A stretch of DNA of 64,000 nt from positions 868,001 to 932,000 of the forward strand of contig PTFA01000313.1 of the NCBI GenBank assembly GCA_003342895.1, read 5' to 3'. Of this stretch, positions 1 through 11,540 are shown in pieces (the stretch's first letter is position 1; the number at the start of each line of letters is the position of its first letter). The translations under genes were made by a program, and so were the position numbers. This DNA comes from Casuarius casuarius (taxonomy: Eukaryota > Chordata > Aves > Casuariiformes > Casuariidae). The notes beneath the pieces were generated by a model. The model saw nothing but the letters and a program-made list of their open reading frames with translations, searched no databases and was not told the DNA's origin.

Positions 1-644
1 TTCACCTCTGCTGAGTGCCCTGTCTACTTGGTTGCTGTGTTCCCTTTTCCTCACTCCACAGGGCGGCCTGGAGTATATAGTACAGTCTCTCTCAAAATAG
101 TTTACAGTTCATTAGGGGAGGAAATTGTGGATTTAAAATATCTGAGCCTTTCCATTTCCTGGATGACTGCTCAAACAACTGTTCTTTTAATATAAAAAAA
201 TGCATCCTTCCTAAATCAGTAGAAGCAGAAGACATAAATTTCTTCGATGTTAAGGAACGACTGGTCAGATTCTCTTGCTATTTGCTTGTGAGTGTACCTT
301 GCAGTATGCCAACAAAAGTAATTCTCATTATTGAGGCTTTAAAATAAAGGAGAGCATGCATAATTAAACACAGCCTTGTATAAGCTACCGTAGGCTCTGC
401 TGTTAAACCAGGTTGAATGCTATTCGGCATCGCTCTTGGTTCTAATATAAGCAAAATATATTGGCAGCTGTAATAGATGCACCATATAGCTTAACAATTT
501 ATCAGCAGATCTAGACTTTGATAAGAGTTGTTTATGTGGCAACTAAACTGTCAGCTAACCTAAAGATCAAGTGATTGTCCAGCTTTGCAAAGAAAAAAAA
601 CATAGAAAACAACAGTGTTAACTAGTTGCGGAGAAAAAACTTCA

Positions 645-698
645 AGTTTCAGTAACTGCTAGTTTCAGTAACTGCAAGCTTCAAGTTTCAGTAACTGC
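645..698. repeat. Short tandem repeat, three 15-bp copies
   Basis: The 15-mer agtttcagtaactgc occurs three times, at 645-659, 661-675 and 684-698, with short variable spacers that include two aagctt-like segments. It looks like a local duplication by slippage or unequal exchange. No function is inferred. Confidence 0.9.
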
Positions 699-2754
699 AA
701 GCTTTGAGATATTTAGGAAAGCAGAGGAATAAAATTAGTGAGTTAGTTTAAATACCCTACCAAGAACTCTCTCAATGGGGATGTCTAGTAGGAAATAGTG
801 TCAAGAATTGAGAAGTTAACAGCTACTTGTATTGGTTTCAACATGATGTGGTCAGCAAAAATTTACCCTTTTAAAGTGAAACTGATATTTTCGTGTGAAC
901 GTACAGATTCGCAATATCAAAGTACCAACAGTACCAATAGTCATTTAATTGCCTTTACAAACAAATGTGTTTAAGATAAAGTTTCTAAGATCAAAGAGCT
1001 TAGAGCAAACATTGCTTTTTGAGAGACTGTGACTTAACTTTAAAATCATGCTGCATATAGATGTTAATTAAGCCAGAATAGCTGCCATGGTAGCTCATCC
1101 AAAGATCATGCAAAGGAAACCAACTTAAGTGATCACTTTTTTGAACACTTCTAAGAAAGGAAGAATTTAGAGAATTTCACGTTTCACTGTGGATTTATGG
1201 GATTTAATGTTAGGGGGACATATGGCTGTATATGTGCTATCAGATAGAACAGGAAAGATTTGGACATGTGATAAGGAAGATCTGTCAAATTATTTCTTCA
1301 GAGTAATATGAAATGTAACTGCCTTTCAGGCAAGATACTGTGGCTGCCTTTTTTACCTTTGTCCTTAATAAATGACTTAAATACCCTAGGTCATAATATT
1401 GCTCCAAGTTGATTAAGCAGGATCTATTGAGGTTAACGGAGCTACAGAAGTATTTTGGCAAAATATCTGGGATTCACTTTTATTTAAACAGCTAGCTATC
1501 CACACCATTACAGAATGACAGACGGACATATTTTTTATGTAAGCTATGAATCATGCAAAAGGTTTACACTTTCAATTGCCCATGCCGGACACCAGTATCC
1601 AGTATGTTGGTTTATATGAATAACTTCAAAAGCATTTTAATGTTGCACTATTATTTCCCCTGCTGATGGCGTGTGTAGAGTTATATAAATAAAATGCCTG
1701 TGGAAATATATAATAACAATTTCTGTCAAAGTTGATTTTAAAATGACATTCTCATGAGTCTCCATGTATGCTAGATAATAGAATCAGCAGATGGTGTTAG
1801 AGGGAGGCTTATTCCTCTGCCGTGTTTCGTTGCACTACCCAGTATCTGGCTACACTCTGACTTCCAGTGCTGGGGCTTGTTTGAAAGGATTGTTAATGAT
1901 TATGGCATGGTTGGGGCACTGGCTTCTTAAGTTGTTTCATAGGTGAAGGACAGGTAAGAATTTTTTCAAGGACTTCAGTAACATCAGATCTTAGGTCCAG
2001 ACTTGGAAGCTCTTAGACTTGTTGAAGCAAAGTACTGTCATCCATTCCCCTAGGACTACTTACCAGTGCAGGTAAAAGTTTTTAATTTTGTAATTTCTAG
2101 AAAGGTGAATTATTCCACGCAACCCTGTAAGCAGGTGCAGTGGTTGCTCCTGGGAAAGAATCCTATTGATTTAGGAGGTTATTTTACTTAACCAAAACAA
2201 TTTTAATCAACATCCATACCACGTGAAAACCAACATTTTAAAATTTGTTTGGAAGTGAATGGACTTCAGTATGAGTGTTAAGATCAGTAATCGCTATTTC
2301 CAGAAGAAAGAGTTTGTAAATTTAGGTCCTTACACAGCATGATTGAAATCCTGCACTGTTAAATTAATGGTAAAATTTCTAGCGAATATGACAGAAACCA
2401 GAAATCGCTATGTATAACCTAACACTGATTTAAACAAACAGACAGAAAAACACGTGGCTTTTTGTGGCTTTGGTTCTCTTCTGCAGAATTACATTGCCTG
2501 CCTTCTTAGAATAAAAATAAATCCAGAACACGCCTTGCTGTTAGTGTCACCAAAAACGTTGCTCTGCAATTTAAGTAATAATGCCAAAGTTTTACCAGAA
2601 GTGGCATTTTTCAGACTTATTCACAACAGTATTTTCACAAGTTTTGTATGGAGTTGCTATTCGAAGAGGGACATAAAACTACCATGAGTTTTAATGGATG
2701 CTTCATTGTGGCTCTAATTAAGAATTAAATTTCATTTGTTAAATTAAGCACTGC

Positions 2755-2756
<2 letters not shown>

Positions 2757-2785
<29 letters not shown>
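2757..2785. repeat. (TG)n microsatellite
   Basis: An uninterrupted TG dinucleotide run of about 14.5 units. Such runs are typically length-polymorphic and would suit genotyping. Confidence 0.97.
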
Positions 2786-2787
<2 letters not shown>

Positions 2788-3037
2788 TACTAGATGTACG
2801 TACTTTTAAGTTTCTTTTTCATGTCTCATGAAGTATTAATACGAAGATGAAATACCTTGGGGCAAGCATAAGCGTATATAAACACTGACCATTCCAAATG
2901 CTGCAGGGGTACCTCAGCCTTCATCATTGCTAAACTGCACAGCGATCTCAGTTCTGGAGTATTTCGACTGGAACCCACCACCCAATCGTCCTCTACGTTG
3001 CCATTTTACTGAGGGAAGTGAATAAATAGGTGAACAG

Positions 3038-3072
3038 CATGTATTTATACATGTATTATACATGTATTTATA
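3038..3072. repeat. Three-copy tandem repeat, 11-12 bp unit
   Basis: Three adjacent copies of catgtatttata occur at 3038-3049, 3050-3060 (one T shorter) and 3061-3072. The unit is itself partly palindromic (tacatgta), so the block can also fold. It is probably a slippage product. Confidence 0.85.
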
Positions 3073-4971
3073 AACAGTTACCTGCTGAATACAAAGACCT
3101 AGTTGAAGCCTCCTGAGTCAAGTGCTCAGCTGCATAAAAATATTGAAGTGGCAGTATAGCTTTAAGTATAGAAAGATACTGTTCTCTGTTCTATTCTGCA
3201 GGCATATTTGGGAAATCAGTGGGGAAGTCTTTCTCCATCAGCTGGATTTTTCAGTGGTATTAAGACTCAATATATTTCTCTCTTCTTAGTGAGTCTAGTG
3301 GGATTTCAGTGTTGTGCAGAATCCAGCCTTCCTTTAATGTAATGGCAGCCAGAATAGAAAGACAGAGTTGATTTCTTCATCTGTTTACCCTTGAGAAAAT
3401 CATTATCTAAGTCTTTTGATTAGGTAGCACCAGACCATTTTACATAATTTTGTGGACTATTTAATTGCATTTCATTTCTAGAAATCAGAGTATTGAACTG
3501 ATATCTTTATACACACAGATATGGAGGAGGCTGTTTATATGATTTTGGGGATTTTGTTTGCTTGTTTTTGAGCTAACCAACAAAGAGGCATCTTTAAGCA
3601 AGTCATAATATATTAATAGATGATTCTGTATTGTGCAATAATATATACTCTCCTTATTTCATTACTTGTACGTTTCTGGACAGACCTTCTTATAGGAAAG
3701 AACTGTCTTTGTGCTAAAGAAAATAACTTGATTTACAATATGGAGCAAATACCATCTGACAGCATACCAAGTTGTGAAATGGAGCAGAAGCAAACATATA
3801 CAATGAAGAATGACTTTGTTTTCGTAGGAAGAAGTTGCACTGAGTACAAGCTGTGCCAAACCAAACATCCCCAGTCACTAATAGTAGCCTGACGAGAAGC
3901 CATGCAACTGCATGTTGTGAAACAGAAAACTCAGGCGCAGGAAATCTTATTTAGCATGGTAAATACATGACTATTTCTGTTCTTATTACCATATCTGTTG
4001 ACTGCCTTGAGAAATAAGGCTGACAAGATTATCTCTTACTACCTATGAGGAAGCCAGTCTGAAGGCATTACTTTAGATGCAAGTATAACATTATAATCTA
4101 GGGAAATATGCCAGTGTATGATCAGAATAATTGTAGTTTTATTTGCTTTTCAGTTTATTGGTTTAATAGTTTTAATACTCCCTGGCTGCCTAGTTATTTT
4201 ACATTATTGGAAGTGATTTCAATAAGTAATTAGATTAGCAGGGTTGAACATTTTATTCATAGGCAGCCTTCCAGCTGAAAGGTAACAGGGAATTATTTAA
4301 TGTTTTACATTAATTTATTCCCTTCTAGTACCTTTGTTTATTATTCATATACAATGGTAAATTAGTTTCCATTCTGGAAAGATGGGTACAAAGTAGTCAC
4401 ACTTCTTCCTGTCCCAAGTATACAGATGAGAATTATTGTCTCTTATTATAGCCCTATTTACAGTTTCTCAGAGCATTGCACCCTATCATATCAGACCCAA
4501 GTGCTTATAATAATCCTGGCCTCCTTATTGTAACTCTGTTTTTAGCAGTTTTTATTTGTGCTCTGATAAAATATAGCAGCTCATTTGAAGATTAACACAA
4601 ATCACAATTGACTGATTCCTGGTTAAATACAGTTAGTACAAATTTTCTGTCCTGATATACAAAGACCTTTATTCTATAGAATTGCTGCTAAACAGCTAAG
4701 ATTTCATTGTCTCTTTAAAGCAAAAGCAGCCTTTTCTAGCTTTTGAGATTGCATTTCTTCAATGGCCAGTAGTTGACCATCAGTCAGTGGTTATAATTCT
4801 AGGACCTCTACTTTCAGCACATGCCAAAATTTTAAAGACCTTTGCTGTTCTCTCCCACTTAAACCGTACATCATAACAAGAGATACTGGGTATCAAGCTC
4901 CAATTCACACAGCAAGTTTTGTTAACAAGTCGATAACAAGCCTGTCAGGCCAGGACTGGGGTCTTGTGCAA

Positions 4972-5013
4972 TTAGCATAAGGCCTAGTTAGCATAAAGCC
5001 TGTGGCCTGTTAC
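4972..5013. repeat. Dispersed repeat, copy 1 (possible LTR relic)
   Basis: The 19-mer aaagcctgtggcctgttac at 4995-5013 recurs exactly at 56107-56125. Flanking similarity continues: both copies have aggcct followed by gttagc a few bases upstream. This copy also contains a 14-bp direct repeat with one mismatch (4972-4985 and 4988-5001). Two loci 51 kb apart sharing this much sequence indicate a dispersed element. An old LTR is one possibility, but I could not find element ends or a family name. Confidence 0.6.
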
Positions 5014-5693
5014 TGTTTCGACAAGGCCACGAACTAGAAAAATGCTTATAAAGTTATTCTAGATTGTGCTTATGTTTGAGTTCAAAAGGGGCTAAAATGA
5101 GAATCTGCTTTTTGTGCTTCTAATGTGGCTGCAAGAGGCTCCCACAGAAAGAAATGTTGGTGTTTTAAACACAAATTCTCAGAGTAGTCTCATGGCAAAA
5201 AGGGATAGTCTCAGCCTTACCCATAGAAACAGATCACGAGTGCAAGAGACTACAGAGGTAATTTCATTTCTGCAGATGACATTGGTTAGGCTTATCATGG
5301 AACAGTATGTCTTGTTCTGGTGTGCTTTAGGCAAGGTACAGAAAAAACTGAGAAAGTCCAGAAAAGTACTCTTAGGAGTTATTTTGGAGATAAATAAAGT
5401 ACCTTAGGTGAGACATACCTTTTGGACAGCCTATATCTTTTCAGTTTGTCAGAAATGGAGGTAGGAAAAGTACTGGGTAAGTTCATTTAAAAGAAAATGG
5501 CATGGTTGTCAGTGGTTGAAATAAAAAGGCTTCTATGTATTTATTTTTAGTAATGGTGATTAACCACTAAAAATTCCCTAAGGAAACTGCTGCTTTTACT
5601 TTTGATGAAAACTTAAGCTACACATGTCTGGAGGGTTACTTTCCTTTAGGAGCAAGTTATTGGGCTGAATACAGGTAAAAGAATAAAATGTAG

Positions 5694-5733
5694 TAGACTT
5701 TCACATACAGTAAGCTTACTGTATAGACTTTCA
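5694..5733. repeat. 18-bp perfect palindrome flanked by 10-bp direct repeats
   Basis: tacagtaagcttactgta (5706-5723) is its own reverse complement. It is flanked by identical tagactttca decamers at 5694-5703 and 5724-5733. The layout resembles a tiny insertion with a target-site duplication, but it is also compatible with local duplication. No known element is recognised. Confidence 0.85.
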
Positions 5734-8700
5734 GGAGTGATAATTACTTTCTGATCAGTACTTTTAAGTTAGAATGTAATTACATAATGCATTGGAGGTA
5801 CATTGTTAAAGGAGATGCGTCTAGGTGTTAAAATATTCTAAAAAAAAATAGTAAATGTTCCAGATACTGTATTTCTGATAGGGGGAATGTTTAGCTGATG
5901 GAAGAAAAATATATAACCAAGTAAAGAAATAGTGAAGCATTTTACAAAATCCATCTGAAATACCATGAAGATACTACTAGATAATGTCAGTAGCAACCTA
6001 ATGTGGTCTTAAGATGGGATAGATTGAAAAGCTGTATCCATTGGTAAAAAGAAGACAAGGTAAATGGTAATTGCAGATAATGGACTAAAACCAAAATAAA
6101 ACAGAGCCTGGATTTTGAATAAAATGTTTAAAACCCGTGGAGAAAAGCAGTAATTGAAACAAAACCCATTTCCAACTTATACATTTGAATAATGGAATAA
6201 AATTATGCTAATCTAACGTATCTGCCTTATTGTGCTTTTCTGTTCATTGTGCTGCATGCATAAATATGAGATGGTTATTATCCCTCTGATAATAGTCCTT
6301 ACTTATCTGCTTCAAATTGGTATGCTCTTTCTGAGCACTGCAAATGCTGTCTTTTGAAGGATCTTGTTTACCAAATGAGCTTTCTCTGCTTGTTATATTG
6401 TATTTTAATTTAGTTTTGTTTACATGATACAAAATGTATTGCAAATGATATTTACTAAATTGTATGATAGGATATCTGGTGCCTGCATATTAGTGGGTAC
6501 CTCCCACATCATCTCTGGAGGATTCCATACCCAGTTCCCAAGAATCATACTGCAGAATAAAAGTTGGCCTTGTCGGGCATCTTATCTCCAGTCATAAGCA
6601 ATGCTGGATGTTTCAAAGATTCACGCTTTCTTCATAGTGCACCTAATTATGACCCTGGGTAGTATTTCTTTGGGAATTCTGACTGGTGATCATCCTATGC
6701 ATGTGGTCTTAGTGCTTTTGTGATTTGTGCACTACTTGCCATTGTGTTCAGTCCTAATTTTTGACTGTAAATCTTTTTTTACTAAATACCATTACTAATT
6801 TCGAGTACTGTCCAAGTGTTCTGTGCTTCGCTAACATACATTAAGTAGCGGTCATGCAGTAAAACATGACCTTGCATTTGCAGTGAGGCCCAGAAGCACC
6901 TCAGAGTATCTGCTGTGATACTTTGTATGCCCTGAAATTCAAAATCAGCTCATCAGTTTAATGCTGACCTCTTGTGAAAAGCTTGGGCATATTATGACCA
7001 TGTCTCAAAGTAACACAGATCTAAAAATAGGATGTGCAATTCTGTAAACCTTAAGTGACTGTCCTATCATTTCTCTCTCTCCCTTGTGGTCAGTTTTTAT
7101 CCCCCGAAAACTTTTCTTCACAGTAGCACAGCCTCAGCATGAGGGCTGGAGAAAGCCTTTCTTCTCCTCTCTGTTTAAATTAGCCCTAAAGTATTTGGTC
7201 AGAGTCCTCTCTTGGGAAACAAGAATTTGAGCAACCTCAGGTAGTAAGTAGCACTTTGGTTTCCTTTATACTGTTGCAAAAAACCACATAACTGCACAAA
7301 AGGATCGGGAGTTGTTTTTTCACTTCTTAAAGGTTAGGTTAGACAAGCTACATTTATGTCTGATCCTGTAGATGTGATTTGGTTGCACTCTGAGAAGGGG
7401 TAGTATGTGAACTTTTATTTGGTGTAGGCATGAATTGAGCACTGAAATGCTGAATGAAACCTGCCAAAACTGGGATTTCTCTGCATTCACAGAATCAAGA
7501 TTTCCAGGTGTGGGAGGTTATTAACATTTAAAATTTTTTTTTTAAATTCAGTGAATACATATTGTAGGCACCACTAGGCTAGGCAATAGTTTAGCAGGGC
7601 CAAGGTGGCAGAGAGACATTCTTTTTAAGATGTGCCTAGAAATGTGTTTTAATCCGTGAAGAATGTATTTTTGAAGTAGGTAAATGTGAATCAATGGAGC
7701 GCAGGAACTTGAATTCAGTACGTAATATATGATACTCTAGTAGTTTGGTAAGGAAAATGGTCCTATGCATTTTCTAAGTGCATTCTCCCTTCTGTATACT
7801 TCATTACAGTGAAGTGTAGTTGCAGGCAAACCCTAGGAAGTCTGGCATGGTCCATATCTCAATACCTTTTACTATCTGTGGTTGTAAAATGTACCAGCAT
7901 GAACACCTGCTAAACATGGACTCACAGGAATGAGCTTGTTGATGAGGTTTAGATGACAGTCAAATTGGTCCTCAGTGAACACTGGTGACGAAGGCAATCC
8001 TCACAAGTTCACTGTTAGGCAGGATCTCTTCGAAGGCCTTTGTGTGATACCACTTGTTTGTGAATTGGATCTTTCTGCTCAGTAGTGGGTGCTCAGCTAC
8101 AACAGTGATGTCTCAGAACGTAAGCAGGAACTGAACTCTGGGTTCCTGACTAAGCTTTCTGCCAAAATTTACCTATGTAGTTAATCCTTAGGTTTTGAGG
8201 CTCACTTTTAGTTTGAAGGCATCTAAAATCTCCTTAAAATGCACTGTAAGACAGCTAGGATCTGCTTTTTAGGTCTCATCCTAAGTACTTTGCTAAAGCA
8301 AAATTATAATTATTTGCAGAAGCACTAACACTTTCTCTCAGATTCTACATGACCATTTTTATTTTTTACTTCTGCAACTGAATTCTACCCAGAAAGTGTA
8401 GTTGGAAATCTGGCAACAGTTCTTGGAGCTATAGTTTATTAAATGAATTCTACAGCTGCAAAGTTTTAGCAATTTTTGTTTTGGAAATATATCAAAAGCA
8501 TTGCATTGTGTAAATGTGCATAAAAGACTTATTTAAATTTAATCAGTGATGCAAAGCCCAGATTTAATCATGGCTGGCTTTCTGCTATGCACAAACTGCT
8601 TTCTCAGTAGAGGATGATCATTGAATCAAATGCCATTTAGAGCCTGGTCCTGCAAAATACAGATTAATTTCTGAATGGCATGAGAATCTTCTGATTTAAG

Positions 8701-10294
8701 CTGATAAGAGCTGCAAGTATTGAACACTTATTAGTGTTGACCTGATAGAAAATCTGAAAAACAGTGGATCTAGGTTCCTTCAGAGGTTAGTAGTTTGATT
8801 TAGAATTGACTTTCAGAGCATGACCTTCATGTCTACCTCCTTTATAACTTTTTACCTGTTAAACCTTTTAAGAATGATCAGTGTATTGTGCTAAATGCAC
8901 AGCCACTGAGTTTAACCTAATAGACCTTTCCTTGCATTTTCCTTAATTTTATTTGCCTTGATGCACTGCAGATTTATTTGATACATAAAGTCAGTTTGAA
9001 AATTTGAAGTGTTTTGATTAAAGAAAAAAACCTTTAAATTGGAAGAAAGTGATCAGAATGCGCTCATCCAAAAGACCGATCTGCAGGCAAACGTTGTCTC
9101 AGGTTTATGTTGGGTATGATTTAAAGGGGTGGTCCACAGGTTTTCCAAAACCATTATGAAGTACTGACTTTGACAAACAAATAACTTGAGAAAGATTGTC
9201 CTAAAATAAGGTAAATTGAAATAATCCATCTGTACTTAGCAGTCTTATTTGTAGGATCAGTGACTGAAAATGATTTGCTTGCTTTTGAACAGGACAGATA
9301 AAACAATATTACATTGCATATTGTTAGTCTTGGGTCAGCTGTAATGGCAAAATAATCCTCTCAAGCACTTTTCTAGTAAGTTCAGAAGAAAAACAAAAGA
9401 CAGTCATGTTCTTTATAGTACTTGTAACAAGTCAAGCATGTATTTTGCAGATTAGAGGTTTTGACTTGACAATAGGAACAATTAATGTCATCCACATATT
9501 TAGTCCACCTGTTAAAATCAAGTGTTTGGAATTGGAGCATCATGCCATGAATATAGAGTAGCATGAGTGTTTTCAAGCATAAAGCAGGAGTGCATTTGCT
9601 AATCTCCCAGGATACACTGATGACTCATGCGTTTCACAGCTTTCTAGCTTGAGCAACAGAAATGGAATAGAAGATGCAAGATGAATTAAGGGTTTCTTTT
9701 ATAATAGATTGAAAACTTGAAAACTAATCTGATCTATCCTCCAAAGTTCTCTTTGCCTGAAGATATGTGTTTTCAAAATGTTCTTGTGCATATAAAAGTA
9801 GTCTGCCTGATATATTCATAGACAGTTATTAATTCTCTGCTTTGGAAGAACATTAAGAGCAAATAAAATTTGCCTTTACATCTCCTTTGTATGCTCTTGT
9901 AGAGGCAAATAAGTATCTCTGTTTCTCTCAGTGATAAAAGGAAATAAAATACTAGAAGTCAGATCTAAAATTTTCTAGTGACATAATTTATGAGCTTATT
10001 TAAAATATCTTTTTCATCAAATTTTTATTTAAAAATAATCTTTGATCATATTAAAGACAACTGTCTATTGAGTTGCATTTAGTTCCACATTTTAGGAAAA
10101 TATACTACCATAATTCATCAGCAAGCATTTTTACTTCTAGCTCAGTAGTGGTTCTGAGCTCAGTCTCATTTTAAGGTGGGCCCAGCATCTGTATTCCCTA
10201 ATGAAGTGCTTAGTACTAAACGAGAAGAAGGAAGATAAATGAAAGTACAACAAATACTTAATACGTCATATGTAGCAAAAACTGATATCAGAGA

Positions 10295-10338
10295 CCATTT
10301 AACAAGTAATCTCCCAGATCCATTTAACAAGTAATCTC
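10295..10338. repeat. 25-bp-period tandem duplication
   Basis: The 19-mer ccatttaacaagtaatctc occurs at 10295-10313 and again at 10320-10338. It lies just outside the 3' end of the minus-strand CR1. Confidence 0.9.
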
Positions 10339-10387
10339 TCATTGATTGTTGATAAACAATAGAGCAGTAGAAGATCGGAGGTGTAGA

Positions 10388-11215
10388 AGAACCAGAATCA
10401 TGAGGTAATTGAATTTGGAAGGTATCTCTGGAGGTCACCTGGTCCAAATCCTATCTCAAGGCAGGGACACTGTAGATCAGGTTGCACGGGGTCCTTTTCA
10501 GCCAAGTTGTGAGCAGCTGCCAGGTGGGATACCACCATACCTCCTGTTGCGGTGCCTGCTTTCCCCACGCAGACAATTTTTCTCCTAATATCTCATCAGA
10601 ATTTGCCCTGTTGCAGCTTGCATCCGTTGCCTCTCAACCTCGTTGTCTTTGAAGCTTCATGAAAAGTCAGGGGCTGAGTCTTCTCTATAACCTCCCATTA
10701 GAAGGCTGAAGATGGCAATAAGATCTCCTCATAATCTTCTCTTTTTAAGGCTGAACAAACCCTCTTCTCTCAGCCCTTCCTCAAATGTCATGTGCTCCAG
10801 CCTCCCTAATTATCTGGGCGGGGGGGCTGGAACTCCACTGAACTCATTTCAGTGTGCCATTTACTTTCTCGTACTTGGGAGCCCAAAACTAGACACTACT
10901 CCAGATGCAGTTTTTCAAATGCAGACTAGAGGAATAATAACTTTCCTTGACATATTGGCTGTGCTTTTGCTAGTACATCCCAGGATGCTGTTGGCTTTCT
11001 TTGCTGCAAGGACGTGCTGCTGACCTGTGTTTAGCTTGCTGTCCTCCAGGACCCCCAGCTCTTTTTCTGCAAAGCTGCTTTCCAGCCAGTCGATGCCCAG
11101 GTTATACTGTTGCTTGGCGTTATTTTTGTCCCCTAAGCAGGACTTTGCACTTGCCTTTATTGAACTCTGAGGTTTCTCTCAGCTCAGACTGTCTGAGCTC
11201 CCTCTGAGGTTCTCT
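10388..11215 (-). mobile_element. CR1 LINE fragment, 5'-truncated, minus strand
   Basis: The left end reads as the reverse complement of a CR1 3' terminus: a degenerate agaatcatgag, then ttggaaggtatctctggagg, then ggtccaaatc. Moving right, the sequence matches the reverse complement of the CR1 3' region, including the segments about lagging-chain cctcataatcttctc, catcccaggatgctgttggc, ctccaggacccccagctc and ccagccagtcgatgcccagg. It fades out after the cttgcctttattgaactctg segment near 11.2 kb, so about 0.8 kb remains, which is usual for 5'-truncated CR1 copies. Many substitutions and broken frames show an old, inactive copy. The open frames inside it (10712-11023 and 11001-11207, plus strand) are antisense to the element and have no meaning as genes. 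Boundaries are good to about 20 bases. I cannot name the subfamily. Confidence 0.9.
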
Positions 11216-11495
11216 CTTTACTGGAATGTTTTCACATTAATACCTCTTAGCTTGTTCCTAAACAATTCTAAATGAGCAGTCTACAAGAAATTTAATTAGT
11301 ACATTTTTTTTATTAACAATCTGGATACTGTTATTTTTAATCCAGTTCTGTTCTAAGTCAGGAGAGGAGGTGAGGGAACCATAGGTGAGTGTTTGAACAG
11401 CTGAAAGGAGCGAATTTGCTTCCAGTCCTTTCAAATATTACTTTTTAGTCTCTTTTTTCATATGCAGACTCTTGCTGATGAGCAAACATACCAGC

Positions 11496-11540
11496 ATATA
11501 TATATATATATATATACACATATATATATATATAAAAAAA
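11496..11540. repeat. (TA)n microsatellite with a CACA interruption
   Basis: Ten AT units (11496-11515) are followed by a short acacac-type interruption, a second TA run and a short A tract. The array is probably unstable and polymorphic, and may form cruciforms. Confidence 0.95.

Larger units (their letters stand above)
1..10387. other. AT-rich non-coding stretch
   Basis: No gene is recognisable. Open frames are at most about 97 codons, mostly lack an ATG start and show no family motifs, as expected by chance in AT-rich DNA. The stretch holds the (TG)n microsatellite, several short tandem duplications, a palindrome and one copy of a dispersed repeat, each listed separately. It may be intronic or intergenic; nothing in the sequence decides which. 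Confidence 0.7.

Noticed and set aside
5114..5407. 97-codon plus-strand frame
   Set aside because: Non-ATG start, no family motif, and a length expected by chance in 64 kb.
10712..11023. 103-codon plus-strand open frame
   Set aside because: It is antisense to the minus-strand CR1 and has no independent coding support.
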